This document shows, piece by piece, positions 43,831-52,258 of a stretch of DNA of 64,000 nucleotides (position 1 is its first letter; each line of letters starts with the position of its first letter). The translations under genes were made by a program, and so were the position numbers. Source of the DNA: Natrarchaeobaculum sulfurireducens (lineage in GTDB: Archaea; Halobacteriota; Halobacteria; Halobacteriales; Natrialbaceae); assembly GCF_003430825.1 (NCBI RefSeq), contig NZ_CP024047.1, positions 558,001-622,000 on the forward strand. The letters run 5' to 3'. Below the pieces are notes generated by a model, which saw only the letters and a program-made list of their open reading frames with translations, was not told the origin of the DNA and did not search any database.

Positions 43831-44204
43831 CAGACGATCTTTCGCTGCTCTTCCATCTCGAGGAACTCGATCTCGTCGTCGGGCGAGACGTCGACGTCGT
43901 CGGGGACGCGCATCGTCATCGTCTCGTACGTCTCGAGGTCCATTACCTGCATATCGTCGCCGTCGACGGAGACGACCTGGCCCTGTTTCCGGTTGATGAT
44001 TGGGACCCAGATCTTCGCGTCGACGGGCTGAGAGAGCGAGCGTTTTTTGCCGTCGAAGACGCCTTTGGCCTCGATTCGGGCCTTGGCGCTCCCGTGTTTG
44101 CCGGGCTTGGCGGTCGAGTAGGCGTTGATCTTACACGCCGCGTCGTCGATAACTACGTAGCCACCTTCCTGAAGATCGCGAACTTCCTTCTGCTGTCTCG
44201 CCAT
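43830..44204 (-). CDS. eif5a: Translation initiation factor IF-5A
   Basis: A 124-residue IF-5A (aIF5A), which relieves ribosome stalling at polyproline and other hard sequences. The modified lysine is K36 in [11 protein letters not shown], the hypusine loop. The N-terminal SH3-like barrel and C-terminal OB domain are both complete ([17 protein letters not shown], then [11 protein letters not shown]). The start is ATG 44204; a TATA box 27 nt upstream indicates a leaderless transcript. It is followed by agmatinase with a one-base overlap, which links hypusine-pathway genes. Confidence 0.96.
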   Translation of the reverse strand: MARQQKEVRDLQEGGYVVIDDAACKINAYSTAKPGKHGSAKARIEAKGVFDGKKRSLSQPVDAKIWVPIINRKQGQVVSVDGDDMQVMDLETYETMTMRVPDDVDVSPDDEIEFLEMEEQRKIV

Positions 44205-44225
44205 ACGGCGGGGTAAACAACCGAA

Positions 44226-44235
44226 CTTCATAAAC
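44226..44235 (-). promoter_or_regulatory. TATA box of the IF-5A/agmatinase operon
   Basis: GTTTATGAAG on the minus strand is centred 27 nt upstream of the ATG at 44204. This is the standard spacing for a haloarchaeal leaderless promoter. Confidence 0.6.
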
Positions 44236-44307
44236 CGTTTGGATCGTCCGAACGACCAGTCAAACGAGGATAACAACGTCTTTTTCGTCCGGGTTCGACC
44301 CGTGGAT

Positions 44308-44868
44308 ATGCTCGGGATGCAGACGGAGGTACTGGTTGGCGGACTCTTGTTTGTAGCCCTCGTGGCTGGCGTCGCAATCGTCGCCTCCCACCGCCGACGC
44401 TCACAGCCCCGGCCCGAACTCGTTCGCACGTGCAACGATCGGCTCGCTGGGACCCACTCAGAACGTCGAACCCACCTCGAGCGACCGCCCACGATCCGCA
44501 AACTGGCCGTCGCCGACCGAGCTGACGACGACCCTGTCTACGCGCCGGTCGTCCGCGTCGACCTCGGAACAGCCGACACGCCCGGGATCGAACTCGTCTT
44601 CGAGTACGTCGCGAGCGTTCTCGCAGCGATCCACCCAGAACTCGCAGACGAGCGCGTCGACCGCTACGACCTCGAGTTCACGTTCGGGCCGGGTGGACTG
44701 GTCGTCTCGAGTGAGTGTCGACGGGTATCGATCCCCGCGTCGCTCGCGGATCGGTTCGTCGACGACGAGCGATTTCGGGCGTTCGACCTCCAGCGAGCCG
44801 TCGAGCGTGCCGACGACGATCCGGCGTCGCCGGCTGAGCTGTGGGTGCCGTGTTCGGACGTACGCTGA
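44308..44868 (+). CDS. Haloarchaeal membrane-anchored protein, hypothetical
   Basis: A 186-residue protein with one N-terminal membrane anchor ([18 protein letters not shown]) followed by an acidic soluble domain that contains a conserved-looking [18 protein letters not shown] segment and the repeated [20 protein letters not shown]. No family was recognised. ATG 44308 is chosen; ATG 44317 is an alternative three codons later. Function unknown. Confidence 0.6.
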   Translation: MLGMQTEVLVGGLLFVALVAGVAIVASHRRRSQPRPELVRTCNDRLAGTHSERRTHLERPPTIRKLAVADRADDDPVYAPVVRVDLGTADTPGIELVFEYVASVLAAIHPELADERVDRYDLEFTFGPGGLVVSSECRRVSIPASLADRFVDDERFRAFDLQRAVERADDDPASPAELWVPCSDVR

Positions 44869-44922
44869 GTATCGGCCAGCAGACCACAGCCGACGCTGCA
44901 CTCGCCCGGGCGGCGGTCCGTC

Positions 44923-45984
44923 TCAGCCCTCGAGCACCTGCCCGACTCGCTCGAGGCCCGCTTCCAACTCCGCCGTCGGCAGGCCGAAGCCGATCCGGAA
45001 CCGATCCGGGTGCCCGAAGAATTCGCCGGGTGCGAGGACGACGCCCTCCTCCTCGACGACCGTTCGGCAGAACACGGTCCCGTCCTCGAAGCCGTCAGGG
45101 ACCGTCAGGAAGCCGTTAACACCGACCGGCTCGTACCACTCGAGGTCGTGTCGGTCGACGAACGCCCGAACGCGGTCGCGGTTGGTCGCTACGAGTTCCC
45201 GGTTCTCGGCGAGGATCTCGGCTTCCTCTTCCAGGGCTTGTCTCGCGACGTGCTGGCCGAACGCCGGCGGCGAGATAGTGGTATAATCTTTCAGGTTCCA
45301 GGCCGCCTCGACGACCTCGCGGTCGCCGACGAGCCAGCCAAACCGGAGGCCGGCGAGCCCGTAGGCTTTCGAGAGCCCGGTTGTCGAGAGACCGTGGGGG
45401 CCGAGGCTCGCGACCGGCGGGAGGGGATCGTCGGCCAGCAGCCGGTAGACCTCATCACACAGCAAGTAGGCTCCGGCATCGGCGGCGAGATCGTACAGGG
45501 CTTCGATCGTCTCGAGCGAGTGAGAGCGCCCAGTCGGGTTGTTCGGGTTGTTCACTACGACGAGTCGCGTCTCCGGCTGGATCGCCTCGGCCACCGCATC
45601 GACGGTGAGCTCCCAGGCTGGCGGCTCGAGGGGGACTCGGCTCACCGCACAGATGCTGTCGGGGACCGCGTGTAGCGACTGGTAGGTCGGCGTTACTACG
45701 ACCGCGTGGTCGCCCGCCTCGAGCAGCGCGTGGACGGCGAGAAAGTTGGCTTCCTGCGTGCCACAGGTACAGAGTACCTCGTCCGGCCCGCGGTCGTACC
45801 GGGCAGCGATTCGCCGGCGGAGGTCGGGGTCACCGTTGGTTGGGATGACGTACCCAAGCTCGCCAGGATCGGTGTCGAAACGGTCGGCTGTAAGGCTCCG
45901 AATCCCGCTCTCGGCGAGCATGATGTCTGCGTCGTGTTCGTACGCGGCGAACCAGCGCTCGAGGCCGAACTCGTCGATCTGCAT
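44923..45984 (-). CDS. PLP-dependent aminotransferase, class I/II
   Basis: A 353-residue fold-type I aminotransferase. Key motifs are CTCGTQEANFLAVHAL (phosphate cup), VNNPNNPTGRSHS (PLP Asn), LCDEVYRLL, the Schiff-base Lys in STTGLSKAYGLAGLRFGW and RIGFGLP (C-terminal Arg). It resembles the HisC/AspC-like or capreomycidine-like branch with a short N-terminus. Its neighbour is an enolase-superfamily protein. Substrate not determined. Confidence 0.9.
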   Translation of the reverse strand: MQIDEFGLERWFAAYEHDADIMLAESGIRSLTADRFDTDPGELGYVIPTNGDPDLRRRIAARYDRGPDEVLCTCGTQEANFLAVHALLEAGDHAVVVTPTYQSLHAVPDSICAVSRVPLEPPAWELTVDAVAEAIQPETRLVVVNNPNNPTGRSHSLETIEALYDLAADAGAYLLCDEVYRLLADDPLPPVASLGPHGLSTTGLSKAYGLAGLRFGWLVGDREVVEAAWNLKDYTTISPPAFGQHVARQALEEEAEILAENRELVATNRDRVRAFVDRHDLEWYEPVGVNGFLTVPDGFEDGTVFCRTVVEEEGVVLAPGEFFGHPDRFRIGFGLPTAELEAGLERVGQVLEG

Positions 45985-46128
45985 ACGCTCCGGTTCGTGG
46001 GTTGGCTATTAAACGCGATGTGCGTTCGCAGACCCAGCCAATCTGTCCTCCCGGGCGAGCTGATCGAGCGACGGTCCAGTGCTCTCACGGGGCGGAATCC
46101 GACATTCGAGACCGACTGTGAGGCCGTA

Positions 46129-47220
46129 TCAGCCGCTTGAGGCCCAGCGGAATCCGAGATGATCGTCCGCCGGCTCGAGCGGACTCGACGGAACGCCCGC
46201 CTCGAGCGTGGGATCATTGTACGCCCGCGGGGCGACGTCGTTTGGCCCGTCGGGATACCACAGCGCGGCGAGCGTCTGGAGCTGGCCGCGGCCGACGCCG
46301 AGTTCGAACTGGCCGCCGCCGTAGAGGCACACGTCGCGTTCTGTGCAGTAGTCGATCGTCTCGAGAAGCGACTCGATCGAGCCGAACCGCGAGGGTTTGA
46401 CGTTGAGCCAGTCTGGCTCCCAGGGCAACGCCTCGACGTCCTCGAGACCGTGAATCGGCGCGTCCCAGGAGACGCGTCGGCGGACGTCGGGATCGTCGAA
46501 CAGCGGCTCCGTCTCCTCGGTCAGTGCCGGGTCCTCGACGACGGCACTGGGGAACGCCTCGAGGACGCGGCCGTACAGCTCGGGGTCGGCCGGAACGTCG
46601 ACGTCGGTTCCCTCGTACTGGCCTTTGAGGTCGAGAATTCGGACGGCGTCCCTGCCGACGGCAGTTTGGATTTGCGAGACGACGGCGTCGTCCCACGCTG
46701 GAGTCGGATCGAGCTTGAACTCGAGGTCGGGTTGTTGTTCCCGGAGGCGCTCGAGCCGATCGACCGTTGGCGGATCGCCGAGGCGGGTGCTCGCGACGAA
46801 TCGAACTGGCTCGAGCGCACGGCCGAGACGACTCGCGAGGTCCGTTTCTGCCTGCCGGAGCGCGAGGTCCAGCGCCGCGCTCTCGACCCCCCAGCGGCGG
46901 TAGTTCCGAAAGACCGCGCGGTCGGGCGGGCCCGCCGGGAAGAGATCGACCTCCTCGAGCCGACTCGAAAGTCCGCCGACGGTGTACTCACCGGCGAGAT
47001 CGGGCATCCCGTGTTCGGCGAGGGCGTCGTGTTCTGCCGTCTCGTAGGTGACGTCTTCTCCCGTACCGACGACGTCGTTTGGCCCCCGGAGGGTTATTTC
47101 GGTGGTGACGCGAGTAAACTCACTCGAGGTCTCGCGCTCGAGGCGAGCCGTCGACGTCGACGAGATCGTCACCGGAAGATCGGCGAGTCGGTCGTACATG
47201 GCACTGTCGACCACGCCCAT
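46129..47220 (-). CDS. Enolase-superfamily (mandelate racemase-like) protein
   Basis: A 363-residue member of the enolase superfamily. An N-terminal capping domain (about 1-130) precedes a barrel with EFKLDPTPAWDD (K-x-D in place of K-x-K), ILDLKGQYEG (metal Asp), VVEDPAL (metal Glu), RVSWDAPIHG (third metal ligand Asp) and NVKPSRFG (catalytic Lys). This metal set fits the superfamily, although the first lysine pair is modified. It could be an epimerase or cycloisomerase-like enzyme; the reaction is not assignable. ATG 47220 gives the standard N-terminus. Confidence 0.8.
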   Translation of the reverse strand: MGVVDSAMYDRLADLPVTISSTSTARLERETSSEFTRVTTEITLRGPNDVVGTGEDVTYETAEHDALAEHGMPDLAGEYTVGGLSSRLEEVDLFPAGPPDRAVFRNYRRWGVESAALDLALRQAETDLASRLGRALEPVRFVASTRLGDPPTVDRLERLREQQPDLEFKLDPTPAWDDAVVSQIQTAVGRDAVRILDLKGQYEGTDVDVPADPELYGRVLEAFPSAVVEDPALTEETEPLFDDPDVRRRVSWDAPIHGLEDVEALPWEPDWLNVKPSRFGSIESLLETIDYCTERDVCLYGGGQFELGVGRGQLQTLAALWYPDGPNDVAPRAYNDPTLEAGVPSSPLEPADDHLGFRWASSG

Positions 47221-47283
47221 GGTGAAAACGGTACCCCGACGATTACCGCCTCGTCGTGGTGGTCGTCGCCAGGAGACGACCAC

Positions 47284-48954
47284 TCACTCGTCGCCACGAC
47301 GCTGGCGAAGGTTCTGTCTGGTGAACTGCGGCGTCGCCTGTAGCCCGCGGCGTCGGCGCCGGAACGAGAGGAACAACAGCACGATGAGCAACGCCGAGAG
47401 CGAGCCGGAGACGATGACCGCAAGGTCGAGTCCGCGGAACGCGTAGATGATCGCCGTCGAGATCAGCCCGACCGAGAGCAACAGCCCGTAGATGAGCCGT
47501 TTCGCCAGCCGGTCGAACACCCGGTGGGCGTCCTCGAGTTCGATCGTCACGGTGACGGCCTCGCGGTCGAGTTTATCGAGGCTCCGCTCGAGCTTCGGAG
47601 GGACTCGAATGAGCGACTCGGTGGTGTCACGGAGCTGGTCGCCGGAGGCGGAGACGAACTGGCGAATCGATTCCTCGCGATAGCCCTGTTCGGTGAGGTA
47701 CTCCGTCGCCGTGGTGATGAAGTCGAAGTCCTGATCTAACGTGACACAGACGCCCTCGACGACGGTGGCGACGCGAAGGACGAGCGCCAGGTTCTTCGGA
47801 AGTCGTAACGGGAACTCGTAGATCGAATCTTCGACCTGACCGATGATCTGTTGGACCCGGTACTGTTCGATGTCCTCGCCACGGGCGTCGGCGATCGCTA
47901 GCTCGAGGACCTCAGCCATCACCGCCCGGTCGGCTTCGGGGCTCAGTGTGCCGATTTCGATCAGCGAGTCGAGGATCGCGTCGATGTCCTGGTTGGCGAC
48001 GGCGATGTAGAAGTCGACGATCTTGTCCTGGACGAAGTCGTCGACCCGGCCGGACATCCCGAAGTCATAGAAGACGATCTGTCCGTCGTCGGTCACCGCG
48101 AGGTTGCCAGGGTGGGGGTCGGCGTGGAAGACGCCGTCGTCGATGATCATCTGTAGGTACGACCGCTGGAGCGCCTCGGCGAGTTCACTCCGGTCGATCC
48201 CCTTTCGATCCAGTTCTGCCACGTCGTTGATCTTCGTTCCGCCGACGTACTCCATCGTGAGGACGCGTGAGCCCGAGTGAGAGTCGATCACAGCCGGGAT
48301 ACGAAACCGTTCGTCGCCCTCGAAGTTCGACCGAATCTCTTTGAGCATCTTCGCTTCGCGGCTGTAGTCCATCTCCTCGCGGATCGTCTTCGCGAACTCG
48401 TCGGCCAAGTTCTCGAGCGAGAACGATCGAGCGTCGTCGACGAAGTACAACAGCAACGGCATCGACCAGCGGATGACCCGGAGGTCGGCTTCGATGAGGG
48501 GTTCGACGTTCGGCCGGCGGATCTTTACCGCGACTGATTCGCCGTCGATCCGTCCCCGATAGACCTGTCCGAGACTCGCACCGCTGATCGCCTCGGTGTC
48601 GAACTCGTCGAACCGTTCGTCGACGGGGCCGAGTTCGTCTTCGAGCACCGTCTTCGCGTCGGACCACTCCGCCGGTGGCACCTCGTCCTGGAGCGCCGAC
48701 AGTACCTCGATGTACTCCGGCGGCAACACGTCCGGCCGCGTCGAGAGCAACTGGCCGAGTTTGATGAACGTCGGGCCGAGTGTCAACAGCGACTCGAGCA
48801 ACACCTCGGCACGGCGTCGGTGGGTCTCCGGCCCGACGCGTCGCCGACGGCCGAACAGGAGAAAGCGACGCCGATCACGGGCGTACGCGAGCAACAGGGG
48901 GAGAAACTGCCATGCGACGAGAACGAACCGCCTGTACGCGCGGAAGGAAGCCAG
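47284..48954 (-). CDS. UbiB/ABC1-family atypical kinase, apparent CTG start
   Basis: A 556-residue UbiB-type atypical protein kinase-like protein. Signatures are LGPTFIKLGQLLSTRPDVLP (KxGQ loop), SGASLGQVYRGRIDGESVA (glycine-rich loop), VFHADPHPGNLAVTDDGQ (catalytic HADPHPGN) and FYDFGMSG. Two C-terminal membrane helices (about 498-540) anchor it. Family members support isoprenoid-quinone synthesis or lipid homeostasis. The conserved N-terminus reaches back to codon CTG 48954; a GAGGTGA Shine-Dalgarno ends 6 nt before it. The nearest canonical alternative, TTG 48894, would remove a conserved helix. Confidence 0.9.
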   Translation of the reverse strand: MASFRAYRRFVLVAWQFLPLLLAYARDRRRFLLFGRRRRVGPETHRRRAEVLLESLLTLGPTFIKLGQLLSTRPDVLPPEYIEVLSALQDEVPPAEWSDAKTVLEDELGPVDERFDEFDTEAISGASLGQVYRGRIDGESVAVKIRRPNVEPLIEADLRVIRWSMPLLLYFVDDARSFSLENLADEFAKTIREEMDYSREAKMLKEIRSNFEGDERFRIPAVIDSHSGSRVLTMEYVGGTKINDVAELDRKGIDRSELAEALQRSYLQMIIDDGVFHADPHPGNLAVTDDGQIVFYDFGMSGRVDDFVQDKIVDFYIAVANQDIDAILDSLIEIGTLSPEADRAVMAEVLELAIADARGEDIEQYRVQQIIGQVEDSIYEFPLRLPKNLALVLRVATVVEGVCVTLDQDFDFITTATEYLTEQGYREESIRQFVSASGDQLRDTTESLIRVPPKLERSLDKLDREAVTVTIELEDAHRVFDRLAKRLIYGLLLSVGLISTAIIYAFRGLDLAVIVSGSLSALLIVLLFLSFRRRRRGLQATPQFTRQNLRQRRGDE

Positions 48955-48960
48955 TCTCGG

Positions 48961-48967
48961 TCACCTC
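48961..48967 (-). promoter_or_regulatory. Shine-Dalgarno sequence setting the UbiB start
   Basis: Read on the minus strand, GAGGTGA ends in the HSP20 stop codon TGA and lies 6 nt upstream of CTG 48954. It is complementary to the 16S rRNA 3' end at near-ideal spacing. No ATG, GTG or TTG occurs between it and TTG 48894. Confidence 0.65.
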
Positions 48968-49353
48968 GGTTCGGCGTCGACGTCGTCGTTCGAGCGCTCA
49001 CGATCCGGTGCCGTGACGTCGATCGTCGTCTCCGTCGTTCGCCGGGGAATGTTGATCTCGAGGACGCCACGGTCGACCTCAGCTGATGGTGCATCGGCGC
49101 TCGCGTCGTCGGGAAGCGGGAGTGAGAGATCGACGAACACCGGCCGGTTCTCTTCGACGTATCGGTAGTCACCCGGTCGATCCTTCTCTCGCTCGGCATT
49201 GACGACGAGTCGACCCTCCTCGACGGCGACGTCGAGCGATTCGAGGGTAACGCCAGGGACATCGAGGACGAGCAAGTATGCGTCCTCGCTTTCGAGCAGA
49301 TCGAAGAAGACGTCGTCGGAGAGATCCCGCAGTGCGTCGCGGAGCGCTGACAT
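48961..49353 (-). CDS. HSP20/alpha-crystallin small heat shock protein
   Basis: A 130-residue small heat shock protein. The alpha-crystallin domain runs from about residue 22 to 110 (YLLVLDVPGVTLESLDVAVE, then LVVNAEREK) and ends with a GVLEINIPRR version of the conserved GVLxIxxP motif. An IxI-like tail is not obvious. It holds unfolding proteins in a refoldable state in the cytosol. The gene lies 6 nt before the UbiB start on the same strand, and the two are in the same reading frame separated only by the TGA stop. Confidence 0.92.
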   Translation of the reverse strand: MSALRDALRDLSDDVFFDLLESEDAYLLVLDVPGVTLESLDVAVEEGRLVVNAEREKDRPGDYRYVEENRPVFVDLSLPLPDDASADAPSAEVDRGVLEINIPRRTTETTIDVTAPDRERSNDDVDAEPR

Positions 49354-49463
49354 GGCTATCGGTTCGAACGCCGATACAAAAAAGGCCGCGGTAGCAGCCA
49401 GTTCGGCTGCAACGGTCTGATCGGTCCCGCACGCTTTTACTCCCCGGCGACTCGAGTCAGAGT

Positions 49464-50774
49464 ATGAAAGGTGCCGACCGCGAACGCACGGAGGCCGGCT
49501 TCAAGGTACGGACGCCGGTCGACGAGGCGCGCCGGGTCCTCCGAGACGCACTCGAGCAGCGACGGAACGGGGACGTGACGGACGGGGCGTTCACTCCGCT
49601 TACGGGGACCGACCGCGTCGCCGTCGAACGTGCCGACGGACGCGTCCTCGCGACGGCCATCACGTCCGCACGGAACGTCCCACACTACCGACGGGCAGCG
49701 ATGGACGGCTACGCCGTCTGTGCTGCGGACACGTTCGGAGCGAGCGAGCGTTCGCCAGCTGTCCTCCGGCTCACGGAGGGAACCGGGCGCGAGGCCACCG
49801 TCGTACCCGAGACGGCCGCACGCGTCCACACCGGCAGCGCGCTCCCCGACGGCGCGGACGCGGTCGTGATGATCGAGCACGTCTCCGAACTCGAGTCGGT
49901 CGGTGAACTCGAGGTCGAAGACGCCGTTGCCGAGGGCGAAAACGTCGCCCCAGTCGGCGAGGACGTCGAAGACGGCCAACCCCTCTACGACGCGGGCCAC
50001 CGACTGCGCCCGTCCGATCTCGGCTTGCTGCGCTCGGTCGGCTACGATCGCGTCGATGTCGCGAAGCGGCCGACGGTGGGCGTGATCCCCACGGGTGAAG
50101 AACTCGTCACGGCAGACCCCGGCCCCGGCCAGGTGATCGAGACCAACGGCCTCACCGTCTCGCGACTCGCCGACCGCTGGGGCGCAAACGCGACGTATCG
50201 AGACGTCGTCACCGACGACCCCGAATCGCTGCGCGTCGCGATCCAGCGCGACCTCACGAAAGACGTCGTCGTCACCACCGGCGGCTCATCCGTCGGCAAG
50301 CGCGACCTCCTCCCCGAAGTGATCGACGACCTCGGCGAGGTGGTCGTCCACGGTGTCGGGCTCAAACCCGGCCACCCGGTCTGTCTCGGCATCGTCGAGG
50401 ACACCCCCGTTATCGCGCTGCCAGGCTACCCCGTCGCCTGCATCGTCAACGCCGTCCAGTTCCTCCGACCCACGCTCCGTTGGCTCGAGGGCACCACTCC
50501 CGATCCCCACCCGACTACGCAGGCCGTCCTCGACCGCAAGATTCCCAGCGAACCCGGCACCCGAACGTTCGCTCGGGTGCAACTCGAGCAACGCAACCCC
50601 GTCGATGTCGAGGACGGCGAGCACGAATACCGGGCGATTCCGACGCGTGCGAGCGGGTCGGGTGTCCTCTCGAGCGTCGCGCTCGCCGACGGCTGGGTGG
50701 TCGTCGACGACGGTCGTGAGGGGATTCCCGCTGGCGAGACGGTCTCGGTCGAAAACTGGGAACCTGGTTACTGA
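49464..50774 (+). CDS. moeA: MoeA molybdopterin molybdotransferase
   Basis: A 436-residue MoeA. Motifs are HYRRAAMDGYAVCAAD (substrate-binding), HTGSALPDGADAVVMIEHVS (second domain), VGVIPTGEELV, TTGGSSVGKRD and HGVGLKPGHPVCLG, and a C-terminal domain IV. It inserts molybdate into the adenylylated pterin. It is a paralogue of the MoeA-PBP fusion at 2812-4713 but lacks the C-terminal PBP domain; in archaea one copy may serve tungsten and the other molybdenum (inference). ATG 49464 gives the normal N-terminus with a short extension. Confidence 0.92.
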   Translation: MKGADRERTEAGFKVRTPVDEARRVLRDALEQRRNGDVTDGAFTPLTGTDRVAVERADGRVLATAITSARNVPHYRRAAMDGYAVCAADTFGASERSPAVLRLTEGTGREATVVPETAARVHTGSALPDGADAVVMIEHVSELESVGELEVEDAVAEGENVAPVGEDVEDGQPLYDAGHRLRPSDLGLLRSVGYDRVDVAKRPTVGVIPTGEELVTADPGPGQVIETNGLTVSRLADRWGANATYRDVVTDDPESLRVAIQRDLTKDVVVTTGGSSVGKRDLLPEVIDDLGEVVVHGVGLKPGHPVCLGIVEDTPVIALPGYPVACIVNAVQFLRPTLRWLEGTTPDPHPTTQAVLDRKIPSEPGTRTFARVQLEQRNPVDVEDGEHEYRAIPTRASGSGVLSSVALADGWVVVDDGREGIPAGETVSVENWEPGY

Positions 50775-50838
50775 CACTTTCGGACGGTCTTATTGAAATC
50801 CTCGATCGCGGACAGGTTTTAGCAACCGTGCTGACTCG

Positions 50839-50853
50839 ATGGAAATTCTGCTA
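50839..50853 (+). repeat. Left subterminal inverted repeat of the IS
   Basis: ATGGAAATTCTGCTA, the perfect reverse complement of the sequence at 52244-52258. Confidence 0.8.
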
Positions 50854-50972
50854 TAGCCCATGAGAGCGTGAAACAAGTATGGGACGCAAGAGACCGAGCT
50901 GTATTCCGTGCCCGAGAGCACGTGGTGCTGACTGGTCCGAGTGCGTAGGAAGCCGAGTCCTGGGCATCACAG

Positions 50973-51001
50973 CCCGACTGCCGCTCCCGGCGGCAGTCGG
51001 G
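50973..51001 (+). ncRNA. Left-end hairpin, candidate bridge-RNA element
   Basis: CCCGACTGCCGC and GCGGCAGTCGGG form a 12-bp perfect stem with a 5-nt loop (TCCCG) in the non-coding region 56-84 nt upstream of the transposase ATG. Strong structure in an IS110 non-coding end is what a bridge RNA would show. An alternative is a hairpin that blocks read-through into the transposase. Confidence 0.45.
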
Positions 51002-51056
51002 AAAGCCCGCATAGGTGAATCTCTGTTTCACGCACCGGCGTTCCAAGGTGAGTCCA

Positions 51057-52055
51057 ATGTTCATTGGAATCGACGTACACAAGCGGTACTCACAGATCGC
51101 AGTACTGGACAAAAACGGTGAGATTGTCGAAGAGACTCGCGTTGAAAACGCGAACCTCGACGACTTTGCCCAGCGGTACGCTGGGTCCAAAGCCGCGCTT
51201 GAAGCCACCAGCAACTACTACCACATCCACGATACGCTTTTAGCGTATCTGGATGTGACTGTCGCTAACCCCGGCGAATTGAAGCTGATCTCTGACTCGG
51301 ACAAGAAAACTGACCGCGTTGATGCGAAACAACTCGCTCGAATGCTTCGGTTAGGCTCAGTTCCAGAAAGCTACGTTCCAACCGATGAGGTTCGGCAAGC
51401 CCGCGCACTCGTGCGCGGGCGCCAGAAGCTCGTCGAGAACCGGACCGAGTACGCGAACAAGATCCATGGCCTGTTGAGTGACCACGGCATCACTCGGGAG
51501 GTAAAGCCGTTGAGTGTGAAGGGACGAGAGTTCCTGGCGGAACTCTCGCTCCCGGCCCCGTGGGATGCGTTGTTGGAGTCGTATCTAGAGATCATTCAGG
51601 TGCTCACCGAGCAGATCGAATCGTTGGAAGCGGAGATCGAGGAACGGGCTGGGTCTCTGAAGGAGACCCAGCTCCTGATGACGATTCCTGGAGTGAGTTA
51701 CTTTACGGCGTTGACGATTTACGCGGAGTTGGGCGAGGTCAACCGGTTTGACCGGGCCAAAGAGGTCGTAAGTTACGTCGGGCTGAACCCGATAATCCGC
51801 GAGTCTGGTGACTCGCGGTTTGAGGGGAGCATCTCGAAGCGAGGATCAGGACGAGTCCGGTGGTTGCTCGTTCAAGCGTCGTACAGTGCGGTTCATACGT
51901 GCGAAGACGAGTACCTCAGCCGGTTTTACAACCGGTTAGCTCGAAAGAAGAACTCGAAAACAGCGATTGTGGCAACCGCTCGGAAGTTGCTGGTTTCAAT
52001 GTATCACATGCTTGACCGTGAGGAGGTGTACGATCCACCAGGGGTGAGTGCCTGA
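51057..52055 (+). CDS. IS110-family transposase
   Basis: A 332-residue DEDD transposase/recombinase. The N-terminal RuvC-like domain (about 1-165) shows Asp6 in MFIGIDVHK, the Glu of LEATSNYYH and the aspartates of KKTDRVDAKQLARML. A helical middle region contains TIPGVSYFTALTIYAELG. The C-terminal Tnp domain carries SISKRGSGRVRWLLVQASYSA, in which a conserved Ser is thought to attack DNA. The gene is intact. Translation starts at ATG 51057, preceded by AAGGTGAG as a possible ribosome-binding site; the frame is also open from 51015. Confidence 0.93.
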   Translation: MFIGIDVHKRYSQIAVLDKNGEIVEETRVENANLDDFAQRYAGSKAALEATSNYYHIHDTLLAYLDVTVANPGELKLISDSDKKTDRVDAKQLARMLRLGSVPESYVPTDEVRQARALVRGRQKLVENRTEYANKIHGLLSDHGITREVKPLSVKGREFLAELSLPAPWDALLESYLEIIQVLTEQIESLEAEIEERAGSLKETQLLMTIPGVSYFTALTIYAELGEVNRFDRAKEVVSYVGLNPIIRESGDSRFEGSISKRGSGRVRWLLVQASYSAVHTCEDEYLSRFYNRLARKKNSKTAIVATARKLLVSMYHMLDREEVYDPPGVSA

Positions 52056-52075
52056 GCGCCGCCGGGGCGGCGCTC
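52054..52075 (+). ncRNA. Hairpin overlapping the transposase stop codon
   Basis: GAGCGCCGCC-GG-GGCGGCGCTC, a 10-bp perfect palindromic stem that begins inside the TGA stop codon (52053-52055). It could end the transposase transcript, stabilise it or head a right-end guide RNA; IS1111-type elements carry the guide at the right end. Confidence 0.45.
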
Positions 52076-52243
52076 ATTGGCTGGCTGGTGGCAGCATGAG
52101 TGATTACTCTCGCAAACAGGAAGTCCTCCGCCTGATGGTTGTGACAGTAGCCACCGGTTCGCCGGTTGTCGATTCTAGGCCAGAAAACTACAGCAAGTCC
52201 TTGTCGCCCGAAGAATTATCTTGGCAAACGTGGTTTGATCGAT

Positions 52244-52258
52244 TAGCAGAATTTCCAT
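52244..52258 (-). repeat. Right subterminal inverted repeat of the IS
   Basis: TAGCAGAATTTCCAT, the perfect reverse complement of 50839-50853. Confidence 0.8.

Larger units (their letters stand above)
50839..52258 (+). mobile_element. IS110-family insertion sequence (IS1111-like ends)
   Basis: A 1420-bp element bounded by 15-bp perfect inverted repeats (50839-50853 and 52244-52258). It contains one transposase gene (51057-52055) flanked by non-coding ends of about 220 and 200 nt. Most IS110 elements lack inverted repeats; the IS1111 subgroup has short subterminal ones, which fits. Recently described IS110 systems use a bridge RNA from these ends to choose target and donor DNA. Strong hairpins lie on both sides of the gene. 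The true termini may extend a few bases beyond the repeats. No target duplication is expected for this family. Confidence 0.75.
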
